Assembly (NCBI GenBank): GCA_026075535.2
Contig: AP026548.1
Coordinates: 10,139,997-10,203,996 of the forward strand
Direction of reading: 5' to 3'
Origin: Tricholoma matsutake
Lineage: Eukaryota > Basidiomycota > Agaricomycetes > Agaricales > Tricholomataceae
Length of the DNA stretch: 64,000 nucleotides
Notes under the pieces: model-generated
The model's database searches: none
Told to the model about the DNA's origin: nothing
The model's input: only the letters and a program-made list of their open reading frames with translations
Shown: positions 10,357-23,569 of the stretch, piece by piece
Layout: each line of letters opens with the position of its first letter
Numbering within the stretch: the first letter of the stretch is position 1
Translations under genes and position numbers: made by a program

Positions 10357-11085
10357 TTCTCTGGTTTCAAAAATAGATCATTCTCCACCAACCTCTGTAA
10401 CACCTCCTGCACTATCGCCTCATGATTCTCTTCATCCTCTGTGAATATCAGAATGTTGTCAATAAATATTATTACCACGCCTTTGTCTATTCCATCCTTG
10501 AAAATGTTGTTCATCATATTTTGAAAGGTCGGGGGACTATTAGTCATCCCAAAAAACATGACAAGTGGCTCAAAGGATCCTCAACGCGTGGCAAATGCAG
10601 CCTTCCACTCATCTCCTTTCTTTATTCATACATTGTTGTATCCCTATTGTAAATCCAATTTTGTAAAGACCTTGGCTTTTCCCACCTTGTCAATTTTTTC
10701 CGAGATCAATGGCAGGGGGTAGACATTCTTCCCTGTCTACTCATTCAGATACCTATAATCTGTACACATCCTCTTCCTTTGGTCTTTCTTTGGCATGAAG
10801 AATATTGGTGACATCTGTGGTGATTTTGAAGGTCGTATGTATCCTTTGTGCAATTGCTCCTTCAGGAACACATCCACTTCTTCTTGTTCCATCGGAGATA
10901 ATGGATATACCTTTGACTTCTTCGGCACAAACCCTGGCTTCATCTCGATCGCATGATCCCATGGGCTTCCACACCGGCATTTGCTCAGATTCCTTCTTCT
11001 GGAACACTGACAGATATTCATGATACACTTTTGGCACCCATTCCTCCACTGGCTTCTCCACCTTCACAATATTCTTGTCCCACAA
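10323..11085 (-). pseudogene. pol: Reverse transcriptase of element B, frameshifted
   Basis: It begins with the pre-RT stretch [20 protein letters not shown]. Next come the [19 protein letters not shown] and TDYRYLNE blocks in overlapping frames, then FGMTNSPPTFQNMMNNIF, and FIDN where active gypsy enzymes carry YMDD or YLDD. The change of the second catalytic Asp to Asn means this copy is catalytically dead. Stops and frameshifts separate the blocks. Confidence 0.85.
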
Positions 11086-11089
11086 CCAT

Positions 11090-11760
11090 CAGGGTTTAGA
11101 GGGTCAGGGAGGTGTATTCTACTACCTACAGAAGAGTTTGCGAGTTGTATAGGATGACAGGCACTGGGGAATCGAAGTGCATCCTGTTTTGCTTTTATAA
11201 GCTCTTCGGGTCCTGTTTCTTGCGCTGACAAAATCAGCAATGACAAATGCTGAGGGTGATTTAAATCATGGCCTTGAGCATAAACAATAATCAGTAATCA
11301 AAATTATAAAGACACTTACCGATTGCTGAATGGCCGATCAACATTTCTAAGAATAAAAAGATCTTACCAATAGCTGAAGCCGATGGGAAAAAATTCTAAA
11401 AATAGAAAGATAAGCAGATAAGAAAAATACTTATAAGCAGAGCCTATATCGCCATATTCTGAATACCCCCCACTGCCACAACAAAGTGGCATACAATGGT
11501 GAGCAGTCCAACCCACCAAACCCGCCTGATGCCGGAGGCTAACATAAACACCTTTAGGGTTCCTTTTTAGGGTCCCCTAACCAGTAAAATGCACTGGCTA
11601 GTAGGTCCCCTTGTGCATAATCAAGACATCTGATTGGTCAATTTTATTAGACACATTTGGTTGTATTTGGGGGTGACTATATAAGTTCATCTGATTGGTC
11701 AATTTTGAAGATACATTTGGCTTTGTTTGGTTGGCACTATATTTCTACTCGCCTCCCATG
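11090..11760. other. AT-rich spacer, no gene recognised
   Basis: I see no supported gene or repeat between element B and the first minisatellite. A short minus-strand open frame (11064-11246) joins no recognisable domain. Confidence 0.4.
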
Positions 11761-12000
11761 GGAGTACAACTGCAGTCAGTCATGTGATTCTCTCCATTTT
11801 CTCATCTTTTATATATTTCAAATGAATACAACTGCTGTGAGTCATGTGATTCTCTCCATTACTCATCTTTTGTATATCTATATCTCAAGTGAGTACAACT
11901 GCAGTGAGTCATGTGATTCTCTCCATTAAATACTCGTCTTTTATATATCTCTATGTCAAGTGAGTACAACTGCAGTGAGTCATGTGATTCCCTCTATCTT
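11761..12000 (+). repeat. Minisatellite array 1, four units of about 60-70 bp
   Basis: Units start near 11761, 11823, 11890 and 11961. Each carries GAGTACAACTGC, then GTCATGTGATTCTCTCC, followed by an AT-rich spacer with CTCATCTTTTATATAT-type sequence. The core is shared with array 2 at 13126-13380. Confidence 0.85.
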
Positions 12001-12089
12001 CTGCAACCAGTTCCAATGGCCCATCTCCACCTCTCCAAAAGCTCACCAGTCACCTGACATCACACAAGGTCTTAATGTATGCGAGTGGT

Positions 12090-12109
12090 CCCCCCCCCCC
12101 CCCCCCCCC
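12090..12109 (+). repeat. C20 homopolymer
   Basis: An uninterrupted run of 20 C. Such runs are slippage-prone in replication and in sequencing, so the exact length is uncertain. Confidence 0.9.
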
Positions 12110-12842
12110 TTGCCTGTCCCTTGTTGCTTTCCTGTTCTCTCCTCCCTTTCTTTCACCTCCCACCATCCTGATGAACTGGGGAACTGTAGGGCCAAAAGCC
12201 CACATAATCACGTCTGTGTTGGTTTCTTATGGAGGTCCATATAGTTCCACCTCTGGACATCAAGCAGGGTATATGGTGGTGCTTCCCATCGGCAGCATGC
12301 AGGTGATATATACATGCAGATTTCTCTAGTTTAGACATGTCACATGTAGATATGTTCAGGGTTACCAGCTATGATCATAAAAAAGCAAAATACCATGAAT
12401 ACAATGAATTCCTGGTTAGCCTACCACCTGTTTCCCTTGTGCCTGGAGAGAACATACATGACCCTCATCGCCGTCTCATCTTCTTATCTCACCCTCCACT
12501 CCTTCCTAAGATCCAAAAAACCAACATTAGTAAGTCAACATATCCCATGGAGCAAAATAAACTTACAAAATTTAACGCCTCTAGAAGAATCCTTTACCTT
12601 CCCTCCATGATTTGGAGATAACAGCAGCACAGGTACATGACTGTCCAGTCAGACTCCTGATGGTCTTTTCACAGGGCAGCTTTGAGGTGGTGAGGATTGG
12701 TGAGCAGGAGATGGAAGCAAGGTATTAGGATTGCTGTACCTGGTGAGTCTGGCAAATTCTCCACTACACAGGCATCCAAGCATCTTCCGAGCATCTACTG
12801 GTACCGTTATTTGCAGTTTTGAGGTGGAGGTCAACATGACTT

Positions 12843-12864
12843 GGGGGGGGGGGGGGGGGGGGGG
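12843..12864 (+). repeat. G22 homopolymer
   Basis: An uninterrupted run of 22 G, about 730 bp from the C20 run and of opposite polarity. It is capable of forming a quadruplex. The length may be unreliable. Confidence 0.9.
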
Positions 12865-13125
12865 CAGATATAGCAATTTGATGTGTCATCTGTCTGTGCT
12901 GCACCCAGGAGCAGGAGGCTGGTTCTAGAGTAGACAGGTAGCTTCCTACCAAATGGCATGTTCATATGTGATTTCTGAGTGACTAAAGTGGATATGAACA
13001 GGCTGGACAATATTGGAAGGACACCGCAGGCAGTCAATTACATGTCGGGACAGGCAATCCAAGAACAACAAAATACCTAACCATCAATTGGATTTTTATT
13101 TAACATTTTATGTTTCAGAGACTGA

Positions 13126-13380
13126 TAAGTAATGTGGATTCATGGTCACTTGTTTGGCTATCTCGATCTCATGAGTACAACTGCTTTCAGTCATGTGATC
13201 TCTTCCGAGTAAGTAATGTGGATTCATGGTCACTTGTTTGGCTATCTTGATCTCATGAGTACAAATGCTTTCAGTCATGTGATCTCTTCCGAGTAAGTAA
13301 TGTGCATTCATGGTCACTTGTTTGGCTATCTTGTATCTTACTCTCATAAGTACAACCACTTTCAGTCATGTGATCTGTTC
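13126..13380 (+). repeat. Minisatellite array 2, three 84-bp units
   Basis: TAAGTAATGTGGATTCATGG recurs at 13126, 13210 and 13294, an exact 84-bp period. The second half of every unit repeats the array 1 core, GAGTACAACTGC with CAGTCATGTGAT. A single degenerate core follows at about 13627. Confidence 0.88.
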
Positions 13381-13384
13381 CATC

Positions 13385-14522
13385 TAACTGGTATTTGTAC
13401 TGTCCACAAACAGTACAACTTCTACTAATTACTTTGGCACTGTGATTGTTTACAACATTACCAGTGTTGTCTATTACCTCTGTATTGTAATGATGACCAA
13501 TGTCAACATGCTTCCTTGAAGCCTTCTAAACTAATATATTGTTACTCCATCCACATGTGGTATTAGTTTTTGTATGTTCAGCTTGTCTTCATTCAATCCT
13601 GTGACTAAGTAGTGAGCCATTCTCAGGAGTACATCTGTAGTGAGGCACATGATTGTGATTTATAGCATGGTCAGCCTATTCCCTTGCGACACTACAATGG
13701 TGTGCAATCAGATGACTGCACAATCATGGATGTGACTATACAGGATGGATTATTCAGGTCCAGTGTTGTTATGCCTCAAGGTCTGAATTATTCCTTTTAT
13801 GGGAGAATTACTGCACACAGCACATCGTCTCTCAATCACATGGTCGCCAACCCATCAGGTGGGTATAGCAGGGCCGATGTTTTGCATTGGTGGTGAACCA
13901 TTTGTGTTCACTATGGTCACATTTATGGTTTTGAACATAATCTTTTTGTGCATGAAACTTCATTCTTATCTGGGGCTGATGGCAGTGATAGCTTTGTAAA
14001 GGCATCTTTATTGGTGTCTAGCACATGGGGATATGGCAGCAAATCCTTATAGAGAAGCTTCTTTTATGGCTGTCATATTATTGACAGAATCATGTCCATA
14101 TTTGATTCTTCTTTTCATCGTTACCAAAGATTCAACCCATTCACTGGCCACTATATTTTCCAATTTCCCTCTCTCTCTCAGTCTGGTTTACAACCAACCC
14201 CCCTTTTGCCTTTTTTTGTTTCCTGATCTGGAATAGGTAGATTTTTTTTCATCTGTTCTTTTCATTCCTTCTCTAATGCCAGTGTGCCACAGTCAAGTTA
14301 TGAAGCATAATCTGTCCATTCAATCACAGGCAACTGACTCCTCTTTGATTGTGGAGACTGCGTCAACTCCCAGACTTCTTGCATAGGGTTATTTATCTAT
14401 CTATTCCTCCATTTTTTACTCATTTCTTGTAGACATAAGAAAGCAAAGATGAACTCTGAGTACATATAAACTCCAGATCAAATTTTATCATTCCTGACTG
14501 ATCTTTTTCTAGTCAACAAGCA
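13385..14522. other. Non-coding stretch before the helicase pseudogene
   Basis: Apart from one stray copy of the minisatellite core near 13627, I see only AT-rich sequence with short chance open frames. Confidence 0.4.
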
Positions 14523-17500
14523 TGTTACCGCTGTCAGCGACCAGTTGCCATCTCCAGTGGTCAAGGCTGTCACAACATTTGCCACCCCATCACGGTGAAA
14601 ATCCGAGCACAGGAACATTCAGGGTTATTGGCCATAGAATGGCACATGGGAGTGTTGAAGTGTCCTTGGTGTCTTTTCAAATGCAAGGTTGGGAGTGATT
14701 TGCAGGTATGTATCCCATGACATCTGTCCCGATGCTGAATGACTTGCATGTTGTCAGTCCCATTGTGTTCAATGTAGACCAGTACCATGTGGACCAGGGC
14801 AACCTTCGTATATGCCTGAACTACCTGTCCACATGACAGTAACTGAGTCAGTTGACTCTCCTTCTGTGGATGAGGTTCAACTTCATGTTCCTGCTGATGG
14901 ACATGGCTGTGGTGGGGTTCCAACTGTCATGTCTACTCTTTGACCTTCCTCTATTGGCTGGAGTACACTATCCTCACCCTTGCGCACCGTATCCTTGGCT
15001 TCTACTCCGTCCCCCGTGATGACTGGCAGTACGCTCAAGTCATTTTTGAAACAACATGGGTGGATTGTGAATGAGGCCCATAACATCATAGTTTGTCTGC
15101 AGTGCAAATATATCCTCAATCCAGCCAAGATCCACGAGCATGTTGTCAAGTATCATAAAGATGTTAATCCTGATGGTCGGCTGCAGGTGCAATTCGATTC
15201 TGTCATCATGACAGAGTATCCGAACCTCACATTTCACCCTGATCATCCCAGGACACCTGTTCCCTATGTGCATGGTTTAGACACAATGACGGAGTTTCAA
15301 ATTTGCTCTGTGTGTTTTTGTGGATTCTCAAAGGATCCAGGAAGTACTCCCAGATGCGAGTCTCACTCTTTTCAGAAACATTCTTGTGGTGTGGCCCCTC
15401 ATCAACTGTGACACAAATTTGTTGTTCTACCTGGCCAATGATTCAGAAAGACTTTTTCATGGTTTGCAATTGTGGCAATCCCCTGGCCAGCTGTGACTTC
15501 CTCGTTATGGGGTCTTTACCAAGCCAAACTGGCTGCATGTCCACATGTTGCTGAGGCGGTTTCTATTCCACAGAACTATCGCATTCTAGATCAGTTCTTG
15601 CACAAAGAGAGGTGGCTAGAACATGTTAGCGGAGTCAAAGTGACTATGGCTGTGGGCCTGATAACTTATTCCCCAACAGACCCCAAATTTCGTGGCCTAC
15701 ACAAACATATCCATGCTTTCTTGGCAGAGGTGCAGAGCAAGACTCGAAGCTACTCACTCAGATGATTAATTGGCACGAGACCTACTTCTGAACACTCGCA
15801 TAGCTATCAGCATCATCATAGTAATGTCAATTTTGACATGCATAAAAGATATGCTTTGACAATGGCCAGTGCGCTTGTCCTTCTGATGTGCAACATACAG
15901 AATCCACACTCTGAGTATTCGTTCCATGTACCCCCCAATATTGTGATGGCCAGCCAGTCTGCACTCCATGCGATGCTGTTGCATGCACCTCTGCTGCATG
16001 ATCACAAGATGTACGATGATGTGGGACCTCTTGACGATGTGGAAGATTCAGATGATGAAGATTCCTTCCCTGACAATCAGCCATTACCTGAGGTTTTATA
16101 TGATGTGCTTCTTGCAGATGACATGGGAAGCACCATAGTTGATGTTATTGCTGATACCACTGCCTCTCCATGACTGAAAAGCGACAGCCACCTGTGTTCC
16201 ATGACAAAGCCCAGGAGCTCATGAAGCGCCTGCTGTACATGTTATTCACACAAAATCCCAATGATGGACAAGACAACCCATTCCGGAGTGTTTTTACCTG
16301 TTATGTAGTGTTGTCATCGCTTACTCCAAGTGGCAGTTGGTGTGCAGGATCTGTGATCACCCAATCAATTGCAGCAATTTTGTTTACTGGACGTCTGGTT
16401 ATCGCAGATGAGATGCTGCATCAGAAATCAATCAACCCCACATTATCTTATATGAAGTCAGTGAACTCTATTTTCTATCTCATACTACGCTCATATTGAT
16501 CCCATAGGATTTATGACATTGTCAAGCCATTTCTTGAAGAATCATCAGATGGGGTCATGCCCCATCTATATCTCTTGAAGTGTGGACTGTCATCAATCAA
16601 ATCTGCATCAGAACACACAATACTGTTCTCCTCACCTACCAATGATGGCAGGAGTGTGATTGTCGATGGAAAACTGCTCACCTTGGACTCTGTGAAACAC
16701 GTGCATGACAAACTCATAGATTGTATCGTTTACCCTACATGAAGATACCTATATTCATGATGAACCTCGAGCACTTATGGCAGGATATGGGTTTGTTAAT
16801 GAACAGATAAACCCGTGGATGCAAGAACAATCTGTTGTTGAGCACATCATCACAACTCCCCACCTGCGGTCACAGTACACCGACGTAGATGATGAGGGAA
16901 ACATCTTTTGGCTCCCTGGCACTTGCATGAGAAGGATGTGAAGTATATATGAACTTCAAACTCTCTTTGCGATAGCAATTGTGCTAACAGGAGGAGAGCC
17001 CGCACGAGCATCTGAGTATGCAATGATGGTGTTGGAGAATGTTGCAGGAGGGTCCATACGCAACATCTTTTGGCTGTTCAATACATTTATCATCCAGGGA
17101 TCATACAACAAAACCAGTCACTTTACTGGGGAGGATAAGACGATGATTCAAGTGCCACTTCCGAGGCTTGGACAGTTGATTGTGTGGTTTTTGGTATATC
17201 TCCGACCATTGTACCAGGAGTGGCAGTATCATTTTTGACACACACTATATGCCAATGTGAAAACCTTCCTCTTTGTTGGCCTTTACAGGCCTGTCACAGG
17301 TTCAGATATCTCGATGTTGTTGGCCAAATATATGGAACAAAACTTGGGAATTTGCCTGACAATCCACAAGTTTCGACAGTTCATGGCATATGTAACATCA
17401 TGGCATTAGCATCTCTTGAAACCCATGCATGTCAGGACAAATTATGCACATGTGCAGTTGGGGCATACTGGAACAGTGGATAGTGATTATTATGGGGGCG

Positions 17501-19230
17501 ATGCACAACTCCCGGAAGGCGTAACGTGAACCCTTTTCATGGAAACAGCGAGGGTTAGTGCCATATTGCACATCATATTTGGCCACCCCCCAAAACTGCT
17601 TGAGTTACTCAACAAGGGACAAATATTTAGTGCTTCCATTGAGTGTGTTATCAATGGTGTTGAGAGAATAGACCTGGATTCGGTGTTCTCACGTGAGCAG
17701 GTTGTTCCGGCACCCCATATCCTTGATACAGTGGCCAATGCTGTATCGACCCATGTAGTTTCTGAAGTCATCGATCATAGTAAACACGCTCTAGTCCAAG
17801 CACATGCAACAGTTGTGCAACTATTTCATTGGTCCAATATGTTTGGTAGGGCATGCGAGCCCATGTCCACATGTGTTATCTATCCACATCCCTATCTCCT
17901 GGGGCACCTGCAGCATTTTCTGGGTTTGAGCCATGAAAACCTAGGATTCAAAAATATTCAACAAGCTGTCACAACTCAGCTCATGTATGAGTGAAAGATG
18001 CAGGTTCTATATATATCTCCAACTGGTGAATACTTTGATGGCTTTGTATGTTATGTTGTAAATCTGACGATGCACAAGGATCTGGAAAAACAGCACCTGG
18101 ATTGCTATGCAGTTCCGCTTTGGATGATGGGTTGAGCACAATTATCATACTGCCGCTTCGTCGATGCACAAGCAATAAAAGTATCTGTATACAAAATATG
18201 GGATTTCATGGGAAATCTGGTCAATTATCAACCCCCTATCAGCATCATTGTGGCAATTGAGCAAACAGAATGGGAAGTGTTTCATATGTTTTTGGATGTG
18301 CTGGTGGCTACAGGTTGAGTTGCCCATGTTATTGTGGATGAGGCACATTTGGTTTGAATGCATTGATGCTTCAGGCCAGTTATGGAAATGCTGGCAAGGC
18401 TTGGCAAGAAACATGTCCAGATTGTCTTGGAGACTGCGACATGGCCCCCTTACTTAGAAGAGGAACTTCTAACCAATTTTGGCATCCCTGTGGAATTGTG
18501 CCATATCACGTGATGCAAAACATCTCGATCAAACATATCATTCAATGTTGTGTGATCTGACACTCACGACCTAGACACTGCCATTGAGATGGAGTATGTT
18601 AGAGCAAAGGATTACTCTGACACAAATCGGGTGCTTATTTTCTGCTTGACAAAGCGAGAAGTGCAACAAACAGCTCATTCTCTGAACATTCCATATTGTG
18701 ATGCAAGTTTGACACAGGATGAAATCGATACGGTATTGTGAAAATTTAGACTTGGAGAAGAGAGGCGACTTTGTTGCAGTTCCATCTTGGGTGTTGGACT
18801 TGATTTCCCAAACATCACACATGTGATCCATCGAGGATATCCCCACGATGTTATTTCTTTTGTGCAAGAAACAGGACACATGGGGAGGGATGACATTATG
18901 CAGAAAGTATGGTTGGTTGTTGTATTGCCTCCTGTCAGTGTTATGGATCTTGCTCCAGGGAGGTTTGGTGAATGACTTGTGTGACTGGCTCTGGACAGCA
19001 CTGAACATTGTCGCTGGCTCTTCATACAGATGTTCATCGATGGAGAAGCCGATCTGTGTGTCCTCATGGAAAGGTTCACCCACCTTTGTGATATATGTGA
19101 GGAACAGTGTAGATTTAAGCCGACAAAGGGGCAGTTTATGGTATTTCCATGGTCATTGATGCACAATGGTTTAGGAGGCAAGTGTTACTATGGAAGACAG
19201 TATTGCATGCTAATCACATGTTGTAGATGA
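14523..19230 (+). pseudogene. Telomere-linked RecQ-type helicase, decayed
   Basis: A cysteine-rich segment (CYRCQRP to CPWCLFKCK, 14523-14700) is followed by a GTATGT donor and a probable 52-bp intron. Next is a C2H2-like module, VCLQCKYILNPAKIHEHVV, near 15090. A long middle region contains ASEYAMMVLENVAGGSIRN near 17005, typical of the large basidiomycete helicase proteins. Helicase motifs follow in order: Walker A GSGKT (18078-18092) with IIILPL, IVDEAH (DEAH at 18337-18348), LETATWPP near 18430, LIFCLTKREVQQTAHSL, GVGLDFPNITHVIHRGYP and motif VI QETGHMGRDD (18865-18894; RecQ enzymes usually have GRAGRDG). Subtelomeric RecQ helicases are a known fungal class. More than ten in-frame stops and several frameshifts disable this copy, and the reading frame changes between blocks. 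Confidence 0.78.
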
Positions 19231-19589
19231 CACTCATAGCTTGGGACTGTTGCTGAAATTTCCGCTCACTGCTCAGCCCACAAATGCCTCATTCGAAATA
19301 CAGGTAGCGTCAGCGATCTCCAAACCTCGGTTTGAGCAATGTGTGGATTTGGTTGACGAACATGACAAGAGGATGAAAGCAGCTCATTTACTGCTCCAGA
19401 AGTTATCAATGTGTTGTGCAGCATGCTGGGTTACTTGTACAGCCTCACAACGTGAGCATATCTGGGCAACTTGTGTGCAGCCAAGACAAGCCTCTGGTAC
19501 AAACAATTTTGACCTGTGGAGAAATAGCTTCGAACTTCCATCTGGGACATGCTACCAGTGTGGCATCCCCCAAATGGTAAATCATTTAT

Positions 19590-19901
19590 TCTAACCATTT
19601 GTCCAATGCTAATGCATCACAGGCGCATTACAAAGGAGATGATGCCAAGATCATATATATACATGAATACGATGATGGTAAGCAAAAGAATTGTGAATAT
19701 GAAGGTGTTCTCTTTCCATTATTATGGGTGGCATCCAAGAGCGAGCCATTGTGGCTTTCTATTGCACATGCCATTCAGCCCAGTTTTTCTCTTGACTTTG
19801 GGCCTTGTAGTTTTGATCAGTGGATTTGGCTTATTAACACCAGTGGCATGCCTAATATATTCCGATTTATTTTGGCATGCCAAGAGTTAAATGTTATGTA
19901 A
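19590..19901 (+). CDS. Unrecognised open frame after the helicase
   Basis: A 100-residue frame (19599-19901) contains YIHEYDDGKQKNCEYEGVLF and LWLSIAHAIQPSFSLDFGP, which read like genuine protein rather than chance. It may be a further exon of the helicase element or part of another decayed gene. No family is recognised. The end near 19901 has no clear splice site, so boundaries are approximate. Confidence 0.3.
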   Translation, partial: SNHLSNANASQAHYKGDDAKIIYIHEYDDGKQKNCEYEGVLFPLLWVASKSEPLWLSIAHAIQPSFSLDFGPCSFDQWIWLINTSGMPNIFRFILACQELNVM

Positions 19902-22590
19902 TCTTTTTCTGGCTGCGTTATGTCACAGGCTGTTATATAGAGTATATACATCAATCCAAGCATTGCTCACTCAATATTTCCTGTCATGGCTCCCTCACAA
20001 ACAATGTCCATTTCTGCTCAGCAAAGCAGTCGATGCAGTACTTCTTCTGCCTCAATCTGCAAGGATTGCCACAGCACTGACTGCTCTTGCCTTTATCGGT
20101 TAGTGCTCATTTCTTCCGCTTAGTTTGTTTGCTCAATTCGATGGGTTTTGGGTAGATGTGAAGCACACACAAGTCACCGTGGTCAATTCATGTCGCTCAA
20201 TGTTTCTGGACTAGTCAAATGCATCTCCAGAGTGAAGACCAGACTGGTGGGCACACGAGTCATCAAAGGGGGGTACCCATGTCCATTTTGTTTGAATCCA
20301 GTCTCTAGCCAGATAAGGCTACAAGTAAATGACCATGATGTATGCATGTATGCATTGTATTTAATGCACATATAGCACCATATAGAGCAGAGATGTGCCA
20401 TGTGCCCTGCAGGACTCTGGAACAAGCACATACATGGGTCTGCAGAATCAGGGCTGGTTATCCATGGATCTCAAGCTACAGTCATGTCACAGTTAACAAA
20501 GACTGACCGGGATGTCTGGTCTTTGGAAAGCGTCAGTCGGGCATCCCCTGTAGCCTCGACATTGCATGAGAATCTTGAAGTTTGCTGTTTTGTTCTGTAC
20601 TTATAAATGAACTAGCCCCACCATCTGATGTTAATACCAGGGTGGTGGACAGTGGTGCTTGTGAGTCTGTTTGTGTTTCAGAATATCATATAAAGCCAAT
20701 GTTTGTGCAAATAGTTTATGATCTCAGCCATGCTGGCATGATGCAACTTGCCAGTCAGATGACCTATGTGTCTCAGCAGTTGGTGACAATTGTACAGCAT
20801 GGTGTCGATGGGCTTTGTTGTTGCAGGGAATGTGGCCAGTTGAAGGGAAGCCGCATGATAGCTCGGGTCATCCATGCAGGGGTCAATGTGGATGCAGGTC
20901 TTGAATCCGATGGCGACTGATTTATCATTGTTAGCATCAGTATACTTCTACTCACTTGTACTTCTTTTAGAGAATGGTGTGCATGATGAGAAGGTACTTG
21001 CCTGGGTACATGAAAGCTGTGGTGGTACAAACACTCCGACTGTGCCAACAATTGTGGTTGAGCACCAGGCTTCACAATCTGCAGTACTCCCTGCACCAAG
21101 CCCTGGCGTATCACATGAGCATCTGTCAGACATGCCCGTGGCATCTGGTGTCTTGGGTCAGACGACAACCCCACAAATAGCTGCCATTGTACCCCAAGGT
21201 CAGGAGTGTCCTATTGTTCACCTGGCATTGATTAGTAACTTTCGTCTTGTGTAGAGGCTCCAGCATCAACCTCAGGGATCATTGAGGGTGTTGCTGCCAC
21301 TCATTTAGCCTGGGTGTGGGACATATTGGGGTTGCTCGAACATGGTTGTGCGATCTGCTGGGCTTTGGGGTGTGAGTATTCACAACATACTCTTACACAA
21401 TATTGACACGGAACTGCAAATGGGAGAGACGCAGAGTATCAAAGCTTCTGATTGAACATTCAGTATGGGAAGGGTCTTTGCTATGGATGCGGGTTTCAAA
21501 ACAAAGTAAGTTTTCGGTAGAATGAACATGGCACAGAATTTGCTAAGCTTAGTGACTCCCAAGGTATTTAGGGACTCTGTTATGCACAAAGTAGTGCATT
21601 TTCATAGTGGACCCTTTGGTTCAGCATGTCCATGGAGGGACATTGTGTGGCCAATTTCTTTCCTTGTGTTTAAAGTCCCTGCTTTATGGGAACTTCTTGG
21701 TCGATGTGATGGTATTCCGGGGTTTCTCAACATGTCGCTTGATGACTGGATGATGTCTTTGTCCCAGAAAGGTAGTCTCACTGCTAGCTACATGATGGAC
21801 ACTATTATCTCTATTTGAGCATGATACAATATAGCCTGTTTGCTCTTTCTTACTCTCTGTCCTTCATTTGCTTTCGCGCAGTGCCGATGTAAATAATGTG
21901 TACCGTTTGCTCTAGATATGGATTATCCATTTGCTCCTTTCTTTCATCTTTCATTAACTTTTGTAGTGCTTTCCTGGATGTGGAAATAGAGTCGACCGAT
22001 GGGTGGAACTTGTCATTGTTCATCAATGATATATGACCGATGTATTACATCAGTTATGCAATGTTGTCATCCCTAGTACATCTGTTGTGTATATTGTTCA
22101 CATGTCTTTGAAACATACACGTCACTTTACATATATATGGCTCCACCATGACTTGGTGTCAAAACTGCAAGAATTCATTCAGTAACACATGCAGCACAGT
22201 TATGGCATCAGGGTTATACAATGTAGAGGTTGTCTGCCTCATCACATAGTTCTGGCAAGATCCACAATAACAGGTCATGATTGTTGATGCAGGAATAATC
22301 ATATTCATTAATTCAAAAGCATGGACCATCCAATCACATGACTGACAACGGTTGTACTGATGCCAGCACATGACTGTGCCATGACATGAAACATATTTCC
22401 AGGGTCAGATCAATTGTATAAGCCTAATGGATGGACCATCAAGCAGTTTCTTTGCATGTACAATGTACATATCTTTCTGGGTTATATTATGAGTAACGGA
22501 TCTATAAGGGGAAAACAGGATGTTGGCACCCCTGGCAAGAGGGTATTTGTGAACTGATTATATTAGTAACTTATTGAACTAAACCTGTCA
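19902..22590. other. Degenerate coding-like stretch, no gene supported
   Basis: Short + strand frames (20582-20920; 21522-21818, which reads MNMAQNLLSLVTPKVFRDSV) look coding-like but have no recognised domain and no consistent exon chain. This may be the remains of one or more genes. Confidence 0.35.
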
Positions 22591-23560
22591 GTTTTCTACC
22601 ATTGTTTTCTGGCGTACCACATCCAATGTATTTTGCAAAATGTTCTGATAAGATTAATATGAAAGCAACTCCTCCCTATGATTGTCTTCACTATCACTGT
22701 GTGCTTGATCTCAAGGATGGGGTTGAATAATACATTTTGGATGTGTTCAGTACAGAGTCCATATTTGCAGATCAATGTGGACAGGGGTTTTCCATGAAGA
22801 AAATGGAAGAAGCAAGGATCATTCATCTGTTGGGATCTGACAATAAACCCTTTAGTACAGGCCGGATACAAATAGAGTATGGGACAAGGAGAAATATGTA
22901 GCTGAGTGAAAAAGAAAAATATAGGGTGACAAAAAGTGGATAAAAAATGTGGAAATGATAGAAATATGGGCAAAAGAAAAAAGGAAAATGAACGCTTCAG
23001 GACTCCATTATGGTGTCCTCCAGAAGTGTCACCCTGTTTTGTTCATAACTTTTTTGTTGAGATTGTACCGGACTGTTTGGTAGTCTTGGCCTTTTTCATC
23101 ACGACAAAGTTAGTGAAGGCATCATCGGCTGCTGAACGTGGCTGAGATGACTTGAGTTGTGTTATGGTGGGGTGGGGAACTACAGGTTGGTGAGGAATTT
23201 TGATGGGGGTGTGGGAAGGATCGATGATGCGGATGCTTTTTGCATTGATATGGAAATACTGGATGGAGAAATTGTATGTCAGTTAGAAGTGAGGAAGTGT
23301 AGTTGGGTACATACCTGTAGCAGAAAAAAAAACACGAAAATAACAGAAATATGAGCCAAATAAAAAATACAAAAATGCTTCAGGCCTCGAGCTCCAAACG
23401 CAACCAAAAAAAAAGCTGGACACCACAAAAAAAGCCAAACTGACCAAAAAACTGACATTATATGTAACGCCACCCGAAGAGTAAAAAGTAGTGGGCTCTG
23501 TCACTGAAGGCACGCTACCTGGTAATATATGTAATTAATTCTATACATGCAATGCTGTAG
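22591..23560. other. A-rich non-coding stretch
   Basis: There are several A/T runs (23322-23460) and no recognisable coding domain on either strand. Confidence 0.35.
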
Positions 23561-23569
23561 TAATTTTTT

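Larger units (their letters stand above)
8438..11085 (-). mobile_element. Ty3/gypsy element B, main fragment
   Basis: This is a second gypsy family, distinct from A, lying on the minus strand. It runs from reverse transcriptase (about 11085) down to the post-integrase region at 8438, and continues at 2449-2206 beyond the element A insertion. No gag, protease or LTR is visible at either end, so it is a truncated, older copy. A second piece of the same family lies at 30558-30950. Confidence 0.88.

Noticed and set aside
12075..12329. Proline-rich frame over the C20 run
   Set aside because: The proline run is just the homopolymer read in triplets.
13108..13359. Repetitive protein on the minus strand
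   Set aside because: An artefact of reading through the 84-bp minisatellite units, with no start context or signal.
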